64,000 bases of DNA from Scandinavium manionii (GCF_024764775.1 NZ_JALIGC010000040.1:372001-436000), one strand, 5' to 3'; shown: positions 51,496 through 61,325, numbered from the stretch's first letter. Numbers and translations: made by a program. The notes: generated from the sequence alone by a model not told the origin.

Positions 51496-52959
51496 ATGTC
51501 GATTGCAAAAGATAAGATATGGAAGTTAATTGCGCCGCTGCTGGTGATGCTGGTGCTGTTCTTAATACCGGTTCCCGATGGGATGCCGCCGCAGGCGTGG
51601 CACTATTTCTCGGTGTTTGTGGCGATGATTGTCGGCATGATCCTCGAACCCATTCCGGCAACTGCCATCAGCTTTATCGCGGTCACCATTTGCGTTATTG
51701 GCAATCAGTTTTTGCTGTTTGACGCCTCTGAACTGGCCAACCCCGATTTTGAAGCCAGCTCGCAGGCACTGAAATGGGGGCTGGCGGGTTTCTCCAGCAC
51801 CACCGTCTGGCTGGTGTTTGGGGCGTTCATTTTTGCGCTGGGTTATGAAGTCACCGGGCTGGGCCGTCGTATCGCGCTGTTTATGGTCAAGTTTATGGGT
51901 AAGCGCACCCTGACGCTCGGCTATGCTATCGTTATCATCGATATTCTGCTGGCCCCGTTTACGCCATCGAATACCGCCCGCACCGGCGGCACCGTTTTCC
52001 CGGTGATTAAAAACCTGCCGCCGCTGTTCCAGTCATTCCCCAACGATAAATCATCGCGGCGCATCGGCGGGTATCTGATGTGGATGATGGTTATCAGTAC
52101 CAGCCTGAGTTCCTCGATGTTCGTGACCGGTGCGGCACCCAACGTGCTGGGGCTTGAGTTCGTCAACAAGATCGCCGGAGTGAACATCAGTTGGCTGCAA
52201 TGGTTCCTGAGCTTTTTACCTGTGGGGCTGATTCTGCTGGTGGTGGCGCCGTGGCTGTCGTACGTGCTGTACAAACCGGAAGTGACGCACAGCGAGGAAG
52301 TCTCCGGCTGGGCGAGCAACGCGCTGTGTGAAATGGGCGCCCTGACCCGCAAAGAGAAAACCTTGATTGGCCTGGTGCTCCTGAGTCTTGGACTATGGGT
52401 GTTTGGCGGGGAATATATTGAGGCCACCGCCGTCGGCTTGCTGGCGGTGTCGCTGATGCTGGCGCTGCACGTGGTGCCATGGAAAGAGGTCACCAAATAC
52501 ACCGGGGCGTGGAACACGCTGGTGAACCTTTCGACGCTAGTGGTCATGGCCAACGGCCTGACCCGTTCCGGTTTCATCAAATGGTTTGCCGATACCATGA
52601 GCAGTCATCTGGAAGGATTCTCGCCGAACGCGACGGTAGTGGTGCTGGTGTTGGTGTTCTACTTTGCGCACTACCTGTTTGCCAGCCTCTCGGCGCATAC
52701 CGCTACCATGCTGCCGGTGATTCTGGCCGTCGGGAAAGGCATTCCGGGCGTGCCGATGGAACATCTGTGCATTCTGCTGGTGCTGTCGATTGGCATCATG
52801 GGCTGCCTGACGCCGTACGCCACCGGACCCGGCGTCATCATCTATGGTTGCGGCTACGTGAAGTCGAAAGATTACTGGCGGCTGGGCGCGATTTTCGGGG
52901 TGATTTATATCGCCATGCTGCTGTTGGTCGGCTGGCCGATCCTCGCCATGTGGAGCTAA
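51496..52959 (+). CDS. citT: Citrate:succinate antiporter
   Basis: Inner-membrane exchanger importing citrate and exporting succinate for anaerobic citrate fermentation. 487 residues, the E. coli length, from ATG at 51496 (MSIAKDKIWKLIAPL) with GGAGAA upstream; an in-frame ATG at 51475 is less supported. DASS-family motifs SNTARTGGTVFPV near 160 and SLSAHTATMLPVI near 405 are intact. In E. coli citX and citG sit between citF and citT; here 47 bases separate them. Confidence 0.96.
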   Translation: MSIAKDKIWKLIAPLLVMLVLFLIPVPDGMPPQAWHYFSVFVAMIVGMILEPIPATAISFIAVTICVIGNQFLLFDASELANPDFEASSQALKWGLAGFSSTTVWLVFGAFIFALGYEVTGLGRRIALFMVKFMGKRTLTLGYAIVIIDILLAPFTPSNTARTGGTVFPVIKNLPPLFQSFPNDKSSRRIGGYLMWMMVISTSLSSSMFVTGAAPNVLGLEFVNKIAGVNISWLQWFLSFLPVGLILLVVAPWLSYVLYKPEVTHSEEVSGWASNALCEMGALTRKEKTLIGLVLLSLGLWVFGGEYIEATAVGLLAVSLMLALHVVPWKEVTKYTGAWNTLVNLSTLVVMANGLTRSGFIKWFADTMSSHLEGFSPNATVVVLVLVFYFAHYLFASLSAHTATMLPVILAVGKGIPGVPMEHLCILLVLSIGIMGCLTPYATGPGVIIYGCGYVKSKDYWRLGAIFGVIYIAMLLLVGWPILAMWS

Positions 52960-52990
52960 ATGATTTTTCAGTGCTAACAGCCGCTATCAC

Positions 52991-53023
52991 AATGCCAGTC
53001 AATTAAACCTGCCTGGCATTTTT
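52991..53023 (+). terminator. Terminator after citT
   Basis: An 8-bp stem (AATGCCAG with CTGGCATT) around 14 bases, then TTTA. Confidence 0.75.
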
Positions 53024-53072
53024 ATGATTAAATAGAAGGTATTCGGCGTTTTAATTACCCACGGACCCTCCT

Positions 53073-53879
53073 ATGAAAAGCTTATGGAAAATGCTGCCCA
53101 TCCTGGCGGCTACCAGCCTCCCTGCGCTGGCCGCAGACAGCATGCCGTTACAACCTGCAAAGTACCCTGATTTCGACAGCTACGTGCTGGCGCTCTCCTG
53201 GCAAACCGGCTTTTGCCAGAGCATGCAGGACAATCACCGTAACGAACCGAGCGAATGCCGGACCCAGAAAGAAGTGGCCGATAAAACAAATTATCTGACG
53301 GTGCACGGCCTGTGGCCGAGCCTGCCTGAATCTATCGCCGCCCGTGGCGTGGACAATCGCCGCTGGATGCGTTTCGGCTGTGCGACGCGCCCGGTGCCGA
53401 ACATGCCTGAAGTCCGCGGTAACCGAAAATGCTCGGCGGCAGAAACAGGCCTCTCGCTGGAAATGGCCAACAAGCTGAACAATGTAATGCCGGGTAGCGG
53501 CGGCGGTTCGTGTCTGGAACGCTATGAATACGCCAAGCACGGCGTCTGTTTTGGCTTCGATCCGGATGCCTATTTCGGCACCATGGTGCGCCTGAACGGG
53601 GAGATCAAGCAGGGTGCTTTAGGATCTTTCCTCGCGCAAAACTACGGCAAAACCGTCAGCCGGAATGACTTCAATGCCGCCGTGGCCAAAAGCTATGGCA
53701 AAGAAGGCGTGAAAGCGTTCAAGCTAACCTGCAACGGCAAACCGGCCTACCTGACCGAAATGCAGATTGCTATCAAATCCAGCGCCATCAATGCGCCGCT
53801 GGCAGCAGGCTCGCTGCTGCCACAGCCGCATCCGGGCAACTGCGGTTCACAGTTCGTAATTGATAAAGCCGGAAACTAA
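53073..53879 (+). CDS. rna: Ribonuclease I
   Basis: Periplasmic RNase T2-family endonuclease, degrading RNA without base preference. 268 residues, the E. coli length. Signal peptide ends SLPALAAD. CAS I is LTVHGLWPS (His78) and CAS II is YEYAKHGVC (Glu152, His156); several paired cysteines fit the disulfide-rich fold. Follows citT, as in E. coli. Confidence 0.97.
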   Translation: MKSLWKMLPILAATSLPALAADSMPLQPAKYPDFDSYVLALSWQTGFCQSMQDNHRNEPSECRTQKEVADKTNYLTVHGLWPSLPESIAARGVDNRRWMRFGCATRPVPNMPEVRGNRKCSAAETGLSLEMANKLNNVMPGSGGGSCLERYEYAKHGVCFGFDPDAYFGTMVRLNGEIKQGALGSFLAQNYGKTVSRNDFNAAVAKSYGKEGVKAFKLTCNGKPAYLTEMQIAIKSSAINAPLAAGSLLPQPHPGNCGSQFVIDKAGN

Positions 53880-53887
53880 TCTCGACG

Positions 53888-53910
53888 CCGGGCAATTCGC
53901 ATTTGCCCGG
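53888..53910 (+). terminator. Hairpin after rna
   Basis: An 8-bp stem (CCGGGCAA with TTGCCCGG) around 7 bases, 8 bases past the rna stop. The T-tract (TTCGCTTC) is poor. The remaining 200 bases before fryB hold no other feature I can support. Confidence 0.55.
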
Positions 53911-54120
53911 TTCGCTTCATCACCCGCATTCTCCCCTTCTCCTTTTAACCTTCAGCACGTTAATCCTTCGTCTTATTCCATCGATTTTTCTTATAAGCGG
54001 ACACGCATCACACTTCCCTGTTAGCGCATCAAAAATCCTGAAAATGCATTATTTGTCTGGTAACAGAACCCAGAAGTCTCTGAGCATAATCAGTTCCGAC
54101 TTTTACTGATGGAGTTCAGC

Positions 54121-54447
54121 ATGGCGAAGAAACTGATTGCACTTTGTGCCTGTCCGATGGGACTGGCCCATACCTTTATGGCTGCGCAAGCGCTGGAAGA
54201 TGCCGCAACCGAAGCCGGTTACGAGGTCAAAATTGAAACCCAGGGGGCCGATGGCATCCAGAACCGGCTGACGGCACAGGATATCGCCACCGCCGATATC
54301 ATCATTCACGCCATCGCCATTACCCCGGAAGACAACGAGCGCTTTGAAACGCGCGACGTCTATGAGATTTCCCTCCAGGACGCCATTAAAAATGCCGCGG
54401 GCACCCTGAAAGAAATCGAAGAGCTGATAGCCGCCGAGCAACAATAA
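54121..54447 (+). CDS. fryB: PTS fructose-like EIIB component
   Basis: Phosphorylates the incoming sugar; receives phosphate from the EIIA domain of FryA. 108 residues. The phosphorylated cysteine is Cys11 in CACPMGLAHTFMAA. ATG at 54121 is chosen because GGAG lies six bases ahead; an in-frame ATG at 54109 overlaps that site. First gene of fryB-fryC-ypdF-ypdE-fryA. The substrate is unknown. Confidence 0.93.
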   Translation: MAKKLIALCACPMGLAHTFMAAQALEDAATEAGYEVKIETQGADGIQNRLTAQDIATADIIIHAIAITPEDNERFETRDVYEISLQDAIKNAAGTLKEIEELIAAEQQ

Positions 54448-54471
54448 TCCTCAACAGCAAGGGTGTGTGAA

Positions 54472-55722
54472 ATGGCAATAAAAAAACGCAGCGCCATTCG
54501 TCCTGTCTCGTCTGACGGCGAGACCATTGCACTGGCAACAACGCCCGTAGAATCGGGCTCTTCCTTCTGGAAAGAACTCCCTCAGCACATTATGTCGGGC
54601 ATTTCCCGCATGGTGCCGACGCTTATCATGGGCGGGGTTATTCTCGCCATTTCGCAGCTGATTGCTTACGTCTGGCTGGAAATCCCGCCGGACACCGGGA
54701 TTATGGACGCGCTGAATTCCGGCAAATTCACCGGGTTTAATCTGTCGGTGCTGAAGTTCGGTTACCTGACGGAATCGTTCGGCGGGCTGCTGTTCAGCTT
54801 CGCCATCCCGATGTTTTCCGCCTTCGTCGCGAACTCCAACGGCGGCAAGCTGGCGTTTCCGGCGGGCTTTATCGGTGGACTGGTTGCCACTCAGCCAACG
54901 CTGGTGCTGAATTTCGATCCGGAAAAACTGAGCTGGCTGGCCAGCAAACCGGTGCCATCAACCTTTATCGGCGCACTGATTATCGCCATCGCCGCCGGGT
55001 ATCTGGTGAAATGGCTGAACGCCCGCATCGCCGTGCCGCAGTATCTGCTGGCGTTCAAAAGCACCTTCTTAATTCCAATTCTCTCCGCGTTGTTCGTGAT
55101 GCTGGCGATATATTACGTCATCACCCCGATTGGTGGCTGGCTGAACGGCGGTATGCGTACGCTGCTGCTGGCGGCAGGTCAGGCTGGCTCAATGATGTAC
55201 GCCATCGGTATGGCGGCGGCCACGGCCATTGACCTCGGCGGCCCGATTAACAAAGCGGCAGGGTTTGTGGCGCTCGGTTTCACCACCGACCACGTGCTGC
55301 CGATTACCTCCCGTGCGGTGGCGATTGTGATCCCGCCGATTGGTCTGGGCCTTGCCACACTGATTGACCGTCGTCTGACCGGCAAACGCCTGTTCAGCCC
55401 GCAGCTTTATCCGCAGGGTAAAACCGCGATGTTTCTCGCCTTTATGGGCATCAGCGAAGGTGCGATTCCGTTCCTGCTGGAAAACCCAATCGCCACCCTG
55501 CCCGCGTATATGACAGGGGCCATCGCAGGAGCAATGACCGCCTCAGCGCTCGGCGCGGTGCAATGGTTCCCGGAATCAGCCATCTGGGCCTGGCCGCTGG
55601 TGACCAATCTCGGCGCCTACATGCTGAGTATCGCGGTTGGCGCAGTGATCACCGCCTTGCTGGTGGTGCTTATCCGCAACAGCCTGCACAAACTTGGCAA
55701 GCTGGCCATCGACGCGATGTAA
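54472..55722 (+). CDS. fryC: PTS fructose-like EIIC permease
   Basis: Inner-membrane channel of the orphan fructose-type PTS. 416 residues with about nine membrane helices. Typical EIIC-Fru features are HIMSGISRMVPTLIMGGV near 40, IDLGGPINKAA near 255 and GISEGAIPF near 325, the last holding the sugar-binding Glu. ATG at 54472 has AAGGG upstream. Closest in length to E. coli FryC/FrwC (415). Confidence 0.92.
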   Translation: MAIKKRSAIRPVSSDGETIALATTPVESGSSFWKELPQHIMSGISRMVPTLIMGGVILAISQLIAYVWLEIPPDTGIMDALNSGKFTGFNLSVLKFGYLTESFGGLLFSFAIPMFSAFVANSNGGKLAFPAGFIGGLVATQPTLVLNFDPEKLSWLASKPVPSTFIGALIIAIAAGYLVKWLNARIAVPQYLLAFKSTFLIPILSALFVMLAIYYVITPIGGWLNGGMRTLLLAAGQAGSMMYAIGMAAATAIDLGGPINKAAGFVALGFTTDHVLPITSRAVAIVIPPIGLGLATLIDRRLTGKRLFSPQLYPQGKTAMFLAFMGISEGAIPFLLENPIATLPAYMTGAIAGAMTASALGAVQWFPESAIWAWPLVTNLGAYMLSIAVGAVITALLVVLIRNSLHKLGKLAIDAM

Positions 55723-55735
55723 GAGGAAAACGGAT

Positions 55736-56821
55736 ATGGCTTTACTGACCGCAATACGTGACTGGATGACGCATCAACGGATAGACGCAGTGATCCTCTC
55801 GTCACGCCAGAACAAGCTCGCGCATCTGGGTTTTTCGAGCAGTTCGGGCTACGTGCTGGTGACCCGGCGACACGCGCACATTCTGGTGGATTTTCGCTAT
55901 TACAGCGATGTCGCCACCCGCACTCACGGCTACCAACTTCATCGGCTGGAAAGCGGTCGCCCGATGAGCGCCATCGTCAACCAGATTGCGCAAGAAGAAG
56001 GGTTACAGCGCATTGGTTTTGAAGGCGAACAGGTCAGCTGGCAAACGGCGAGCGAATGGCATGATTCCCTGCGCCCGACGCTGGTTAGCGTGTCGCCTGA
56101 TACGCTGCGGCAGGTGAAAACCGCTGAGGAAATCGCAACGATTCGCGAGGCCTGTCGCATTGCTGACGCCACCGCCAGCCATATCCGTCGTTTTATCCAG
56201 CCCGGTATGCGGGAACGCGAAGTCGCCGCCGAGCTGGAATGGTTTATGAAACAACAAGGGGCAGAGAAACCCTCGTTCGAGACTATCGTTGCCAGTGGTC
56301 CTCGCGGCGCGCTGCCTCACGGCAAAGCGTCCGAGAAAATCATTGTGGCAGGCGAACTGGTGACGCTCGATTTTGGCGCCCAATACCAGGGGTATTGTTC
56401 CGACATGACCCGCACCTTTCTGGTTGCGGGCCGCTATGCCAACGTGGAAACGTCACCACTGTACGCGGTGTACCAGACCGTGCTGGAAGCGCAGCTGGCA
56501 GCCATCGCCGCCGTGCGTCCGGGTGTGGCGTGTCAGTCCGTCGACGGCGCTGCCCGGGAGCACATCACCCGCGCGGGCTACGGGCCGAAATTTGGTCACA
56601 ACACCGGACATGCCATCGGCATCGACGTGCATGAAAACCCACGCTTTTCACCGTCCGACACCACCCTGCTGCGTCCCGGAATGCTGCTGACCGTTGAACC
56701 CGGTATTTACCTGGAAGACGAAGGCGGCGTGCGCATTGAAGACGTTGTGCTGGTCACCGAGGACGGCGCGGAAGTGTTGTATCACACTCCAAAAACGCTG
56801 CTGATGACAGGAGAAGCGTAA
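55736..56821 (+). CDS. ypdF: Xaa-Pro aminopeptidase YpdF (M24)
   Basis: Cytosolic dinuclear-metal peptidase removing N-terminal residues before proline, with some methionine aminopeptidase activity reported in E. coli. 361 residues, the E. coli length. Ligands Asp212 (LDFGAQ), Asp223 (CSDMTRTF), His292 (NTGHAIGIDVHE), Glu321 (VEPGIY) and Glu335 (VRIEDVV). ATG at 55736 has AAGAGG ahead. Overlaps ypdE by one base. Its link to sugar transport is unexplained. Confidence 0.94.
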   Translation: MALLTAIRDWMTHQRIDAVILSSRQNKLAHLGFSSSSGYVLVTRRHAHILVDFRYYSDVATRTHGYQLHRLESGRPMSAIVNQIAQEEGLQRIGFEGEQVSWQTASEWHDSLRPTLVSVSPDTLRQVKTAEEIATIREACRIADATASHIRRFIQPGMREREVAAELEWFMKQQGAEKPSFETIVASGPRGALPHGKASEKIIVAGELVTLDFGAQYQGYCSDMTRTFLVAGRYANVETSPLYAVYQTVLEAQLAAIAAVRPGVACQSVDGAAREHITRAGYGPKFGHNTGHAIGIDVHENPRFSPSDTTLLRPGMLLTVEPGIYLEDEGGVRIEDVVLVTEDGAEVLYHTPKTLLMTGEA

Positions 56822-57861
56822 TGGATTTCGCGTTACTGAAAGCGCTAAGTGAAGCCGATGCCATCGCCGCTTCCGAGCAGGAAGTCCGACAAATTCTACT
56901 GCGCGAAGCCGACGCATTGGGCAAAGAGGTGCAGTTTGACGGACTCGGTTCAGTGCTTATACGCCTGAACGAAAGCCACGGCCCGAAAGTTATGGTCTGC
57001 GCGCACATGGATGAAGTGGGCTTTATGGTGCGCAGCATTTCGTCGACCGGCGCTATCGACGTTATCCCAATTGGCAACGTGCGCATGACCGCGCGCGAAC
57101 TGCAACCGGTACGGATAACCACCCGCGGCGGCGGTAAAATCAACGGGCTGCTGGACGGCGAGCGTCACGGAAGCGACGTGGCAAAACTGCGCGTCGATAT
57201 TGGGGCCTGCAGCGCCGATGAAGTGGCCGAAGCGGGTGTGGAGCCTGGCGATCGCGTCACATTCGCCACACCGTTTAGCGAATTGCCGCACAACCGGGTG
57301 ATGGGCAAAGCCTTCGACGATCGCCTCGGCTGCTATCTGTTGGTCACGCTGCTGCGCGAGTTACATTCCACGCCGCTGAATGCTGAAGTGTGGCTGGTCG
57401 CCAGCTCGAGCGAAGAGGTTGGCCTGCGCGGCGGACAAACCGCCACCCACAAACTTCAGCCCGATCTTGCGCTGGTGCTCGACACTGCCTGTTGGGCGAA
57501 AAACTTTGATTACGGCAGCGACAATCATCGTCAGATTGGCGAAGGTCCGATGCTGGTGATGTACGATAAAACGCTCATTGCGCCGCCGAAACTCACCGCC
57601 TGGGTAGAAGACACGGCTGCGCAGCAGGCCATTTCTCTGCAACGGGATATGTTCAGCAACGGCGGTACCGACGGCGGCGCGGTGCATCTTTGCGGCAACG
57701 GCATTCCAACGGTGGTGCTCGGCCCGCCTACCCGCCACGGCCACTGCGCCGCCTCCATTGCCGACGCCGGAGACATTGACCTCACCCATCAGCTGCTGGT
57801 GGCGATGCTTCACGATATCAACGCCAAAACCGTTTCTCGTCTGATGGATTTCAGATGCTGA
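56821..57861 (+). CDS. ypdE: M42-family aminopeptidase YpdE
   Basis: Tetrahedral-type (TET) metallo-aminopeptidase acting on peptides processed by YpdF. 346 residues. Metal and catalytic residues: His62 and Asp64 (CAHMDEVG), Asp166/167 (FDDRLG), Glu198-Glu199 (SSSEEVG), Asp221 (LVLDTA) and a C-terminal His in PTRHGHC (305-309). Its ATG uses the last base of the ypdF TAA. A PA-like insertion spans about 70-160. Confidence 0.94.
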   Translation: MDFALLKALSEADAIAASEQEVRQILLREADALGKEVQFDGLGSVLIRLNESHGPKVMVCAHMDEVGFMVRSISSTGAIDVIPIGNVRMTARELQPVRITTRGGGKINGLLDGERHGSDVAKLRVDIGACSADEVAEAGVEPGDRVTFATPFSELPHNRVMGKAFDDRLGCYLLVTLLRELHSTPLNAEVWLVASSSEEVGLRGGQTATHKLQPDLALVLDTACWAKNFDYGSDNHRQIGEGPMLVMYDKTLIAPPKLTAWVEDTAAQQAISLQRDMFSNGGTDGGAVHLCGNGIPTVVLGPPTRHGHCAASIADAGDIDLTHQLLVAMLHDINAKTVSRLMDFRC

Positions 57862-57883
57862 TTTTGCGCTTACAGGAACCGCT

Positions 57884-60379
57884 ATGCTGACTCTCGATTT
57901 TCTCTGTCCGTTGCCCAACGGCCTGCATGCCCGCCCGGCCTGGGCGCTGAAGGAACAATGCAGTGCGTGGCAAAGCGATATTCGCTTTATCAACCATCGC
58001 CTGAGTACCCACGCCGATGGCAAAAGCTCGCTGGCGCTGGTCAGCACCGGCACGTTATTCAACGACAGCTGCTCGCTGGAAATCAGCGGCAGCGATGAAG
58101 AACCAGCCCGCCGCGCGCTGGAAATATATCTTGAGCAGCACTTTATCGACAGCGATAGCGTGCTGCCCGCCGTGGCCTCGCCTACAGCGCACCCGCTACC
58201 GCGTTCGCTTTCACGCCTGAATCCCCGTTTACTGACCGGCAACGTACTTGCGAGCGGCATCGGATTTGGGGAAATCACCCTCTGGCGCAGTGACAGTCTC
58301 GACGGCTACCGCGCTATTGCGGCAAGCCCGGAAGACATGACCCGACTGGAGCACAGCCTGGCGGAACTCGCCGACAGCCTGAACCAGCAATTGCGGGTGC
58401 TCGGCGGCGAAAGCAAAACCATACTCAGCGCCCATTTGTCGCTGATTCAGGATGAAGAGTTTGCCAGCAATATCCGCCGTATTATGCGTGACAATAAGCA
58501 GGGCCTGGCGGCGGCAATTATCGATAACATGGACGCCATCTGCGACAAACTGCTGGCATCGAGCAGCGATTATCTGCGTGAACGCGCCAGTGACATCCGC
58601 GACATCAGCGAGCGCTTGCTGCACATCACCTGGCCGCGGCACCGCAATCAGGACGTACTGCGCCTGACCCAGCCGACCATTCTGGTGGCGGAAGATTTAA
58701 CGCCCAGTCAATTTCTTAGCCTCGACCTGACACAGCTCAAAGGCATGGTGCTGGAGAAAACTGGTCGCACTTCGCACACGCTGATCCTCGCCCGCGCCTC
58801 CTCCATCCCGGTACTTAACGGCTTTAGCGTGGCGGAACTCAGCGGCCTGGAACATCGCCAGGCAGTGCTCGACGGACAGTGCGGCGTGCTGGTTCCGGAA
58901 CCGGATGACGCGGTAATGGGCTATTACACCCTCGCGCGGGAACTCGACGACAAACGCGTGGCGCGCCAGACCCAGGATGCCGCGTTACCCGCGCTGTCAC
59001 GCGATGGGCAGCGCATCGAAGTGGCCGCCAACATTGGCAGCGCGCTGGAAGCGCCGGGCGCATTCAGTAACGGCGCGGAAGGCGTGGGCCTGTTTCGCAG
59101 CGAAATGCTGTACATGGACCGCCAAAACCCGCCGGATGAGCAGGAACAATTTGAGGCCTATCAGCAGGTGCTGCTGGCAGCGGGTGATAAACCGGTTATT
59201 TTCCGCACCATGGATATCGGCGGCGATAAGCCTCTGAGCTACTTGAATATTCCGCATGAGGAAAATCCGTTCCTCGGCTACCGCGCGGTGCGGATTTACC
59301 CGGAATTTGTCGGACTGATTCGTACCCAGTTGCGGGCTATTCTGCGGGCGGGCGCATACGGAAACGCACAGTTGATGATCCCGATGGTGCACAGCCTCGA
59401 CCAAATTCTGTGGATCAAAAGCCAGCTACAGCAGGTTAAAGCCGACCTTCAGGCCGAAGGTTTACGCTTTGCCGCCAGCCTGCCGCTGGGGATCATGGTT
59501 GAGGTGCCGTCGGTGTGTTACATCATCGACCATTTCTGCGACGAGGTGGATTTCTTCAGCGTCGGCTCCAACGATATGACGCAATATTTATACGCCGTGG
59601 ATCGCAACAACCCCCGGGTTTCGCCGCTGTACAACCCAATAACGCCGTCGTTCCTGCGAATGCTGCGCCAGATTGTCAGCGTCGCCCATCGACACGGAAA
59701 AGGGGTCGGCATTTGCGGCGAACTGGGCGGCGAAAGCCGTTATCTGCCGCTTTTGCTGGGCCTGGAACTGGATGAACTGAGCATGAGCGGGCCGCGTATC
59801 CCGGCGGTGAAAAGTCAGCTGCGTCAGCTCGACAGCACTGCCTGCCGTGAACTGGCTAACAAAGCGTGTGAATGCCGCAGCGCCGATGACATTGAAACGC
59901 TGCTGCGCGAATTCACGCCGGAGGAGGACGCGCGTCCGTTGCTGGCGCTGGAGAACATTCTGTTCACCGACCGTCCTTTGCGCAAAGAGCAGATTATCCA
60001 GCTGCTCTGCGGCAATCTGGCGGTCAACGGGCGCACTGAGCATCCGCTGGAGCTGGAAGAGGATATCTGGCAGCGCGAAGAAATCGTCACCACTGGCGTT
60101 GGGTTTGGTGTGGCGATCCCGCACACCAAATCAGCATGGATCCGCCACTCCAGTATCAGTATCGCGCGGCTGCCGGCGCTGACCGACTGGCAGTCGGAAA
60201 TGGGCGACGTTGAACTGGTGATAATGCTGACGCTCGGAGAGCACGAAGGAATTAACCATGTGAAAGTCTTTTCCCAGCTGGCGCGCAAACTGGTCAACAA
60301 AACCTTCCGTCAGTCGCTGCTGGAAGCCACCGATGCGCAGGCGATCCTGACGCTATTAAGCGAAGAACTGAGCCTGTAG
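57884..60379 (+). CDS. fryA: Multiphosphoryl transfer protein HPr-EI-EIIA(Fru)
   Basis: Complete phosphorelay for the Fry PTS on one chain, so it can run on PEP without PtsH/PtsI. 831 residues, the E. coli length. The HPr domain (1-90) has His15 in NGLHARPA; the EI domain (about 115-670) has phospho-His298 in GRTSH, the PEP-binding IMVEVPSVCYI, NDMTQY and active-site Cys611 in CGELGG; the fructose EIIA domain (about 690-831) has His747 in AIPHTKS. Last gene of the cluster, ending 3 bases from the convergent ypdC. Confidence 0.94.
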   Translation: MLTLDFLCPLPNGLHARPAWALKEQCSAWQSDIRFINHRLSTHADGKSSLALVSTGTLFNDSCSLEISGSDEEPARRALEIYLEQHFIDSDSVLPAVASPTAHPLPRSLSRLNPRLLTGNVLASGIGFGEITLWRSDSLDGYRAIAASPEDMTRLEHSLAELADSLNQQLRVLGGESKTILSAHLSLIQDEEFASNIRRIMRDNKQGLAAAIIDNMDAICDKLLASSSDYLRERASDIRDISERLLHITWPRHRNQDVLRLTQPTILVAEDLTPSQFLSLDLTQLKGMVLEKTGRTSHTLILARASSIPVLNGFSVAELSGLEHRQAVLDGQCGVLVPEPDDAVMGYYTLARELDDKRVARQTQDAALPALSRDGQRIEVAANIGSALEAPGAFSNGAEGVGLFRSEMLYMDRQNPPDEQEQFEAYQQVLLAAGDKPVIFRTMDIGGDKPLSYLNIPHEENPFLGYRAVRIYPEFVGLIRTQLRAILRAGAYGNAQLMIPMVHSLDQILWIKSQLQQVKADLQAEGLRFAASLPLGIMVEVPSVCYIIDHFCDEVDFFSVGSNDMTQYLYAVDRNNPRVSPLYNPITPSFLRMLRQIVSVAHRHGKGVGICGELGGESRYLPLLLGLELDELSMSGPRIPAVKSQLRQLDSTACRELANKACECRSADDIETLLREFTPEEDARPLLALENILFTDRPLRKEQIIQLLCGNLAVNGRTEHPLELEEDIWQREEIVTTGVGFGVAIPHTKSAWIRHSSISIARLPALTDWQSEMGDVELVIMLTLGEHEGINHVKVFSQLARKLVNKTFRQSLLEATDAQAILTLLSEELSL

Positions 60380-60382
60380 CGC

Positions 60383-61237
60383 TTACAGGAACCGCGCGCG
60401 GTACTCTCCCGGCGTCAGGCCAAACTGACGCCGGAACAATCGACTGAAATAGTCTCCATCCGGATAACCACAGCGCAGCGCCACATCGCCAATCGACAAC
60501 TGGTATTTCTGCAAAATCATCCGCGCTTTCGCCATCCTCACCCAGCGCAGATAATCGACAAAACTCATGGTGCCCTGCTGACTGAACAGTCGTGACAGGT
60601 GGTTTGGCGTGATATTGAAAAACGCCGCCACGTCTTCGCGCGTCAGCGGTCTGGCGTAGTTATCCTGGATCCAGTTACAAATACTTTGATAGAGAAACTG
60701 CGGGCGTGACGGCACCGCACTCATTTCCGTGGCCGTGCTTTTTCGACACAAATGTAAAAAGCTTAACACCAGCGGCTGGATAATTTGCTGCTCCAGCGGA
60801 CAACGACTGAGCAGCGTCAGTGCGGTGAGCATCGCCTCCCCTTCACCGTGCTGCTGATGCGGAAACTCCACCTTACGCAGCGGCGCGGGTGTACTGCCGT
60901 TGCGGGTGTCGTAAAACGCCATCCCGGTCCATGCCGGGGCGAAAACCATACTCAGCACCATCGCCGAACGCGTGAACATCGGCTGATTGGCGGCGCGCGG
61001 CGGAATAAACAACATTTCACCCTGAGCCAGCGTGCACTGGGTTTCATCCAGCGCATTGCCGTATTCGCCGCGCAGCACGATTTCAAGGCGCGGCATGTCC
61101 AGACATAACGCCCCTGCGGGAAGTGATCTTGCCGAACTGGCAAACCATACACGGCCCAGACGTTGCGGATTGAGCACCAGCCCACTGAGCAAATCGGCAA
61201 AGAAACGGCGGTCGGCAGGAAGAGGGGTCACCGGCAT
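60383..61237 (-). CDS. ypdC: AraC-family regulator YpdC
   Basis: Putative activator of the adjacent PTS/peptidase genes. About 284 residues from ATG at 61237 (another ATG abuts at 61240; the frame is open back to a GTG at 61309). N-terminal cupin-like sensing domain (about 35-150) and a C-terminal AraC double helix-turn-helix (about 185-284) with ITPNHLSRLF and the signature near FGLTPGEYR. E. coli has ypdC beside fryA as well, together with the ypdA/ypdB two-component pair, which is not present here. Confidence 0.9.
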   Translation of the reverse strand: MPVTPLPADRRFFADLLSGLVLNPQRLGRVWFASSARSLPAGALCLDMPRLEIVLRGEYGNALDETQCTLAQGEMLFIPPRAANQPMFTRSAMVLSMVFAPAWTGMAFYDTRNGSTPAPLRKVEFPHQQHGEGEAMLTALTLLSRCPLEQQIIQPLVLSFLHLCRKSTATEMSAVPSRPQFLYQSICNWIQDNYARPLTREDVAAFFNITPNHLSRLFSQQGTMSFVDYLRWVRMAKARMILQKYQLSIGDVALRCGYPDGDYFSRLFRRQFGLTPGEYRARFL

Positions 61238-61325
61238 CATCTGGCCCTGAATAATGGGAAACGATGAGTGTAACCCGATGGGGATAAATGTGAACGCCCG
61301 GCACGTCACGGACCGGGCTGAGCGA

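Noticed and set aside
53985..54020. CRP site before fryB (TCACA half-site)
   Set aside because: Only one half matches; the other half has 2 of 5 bases.
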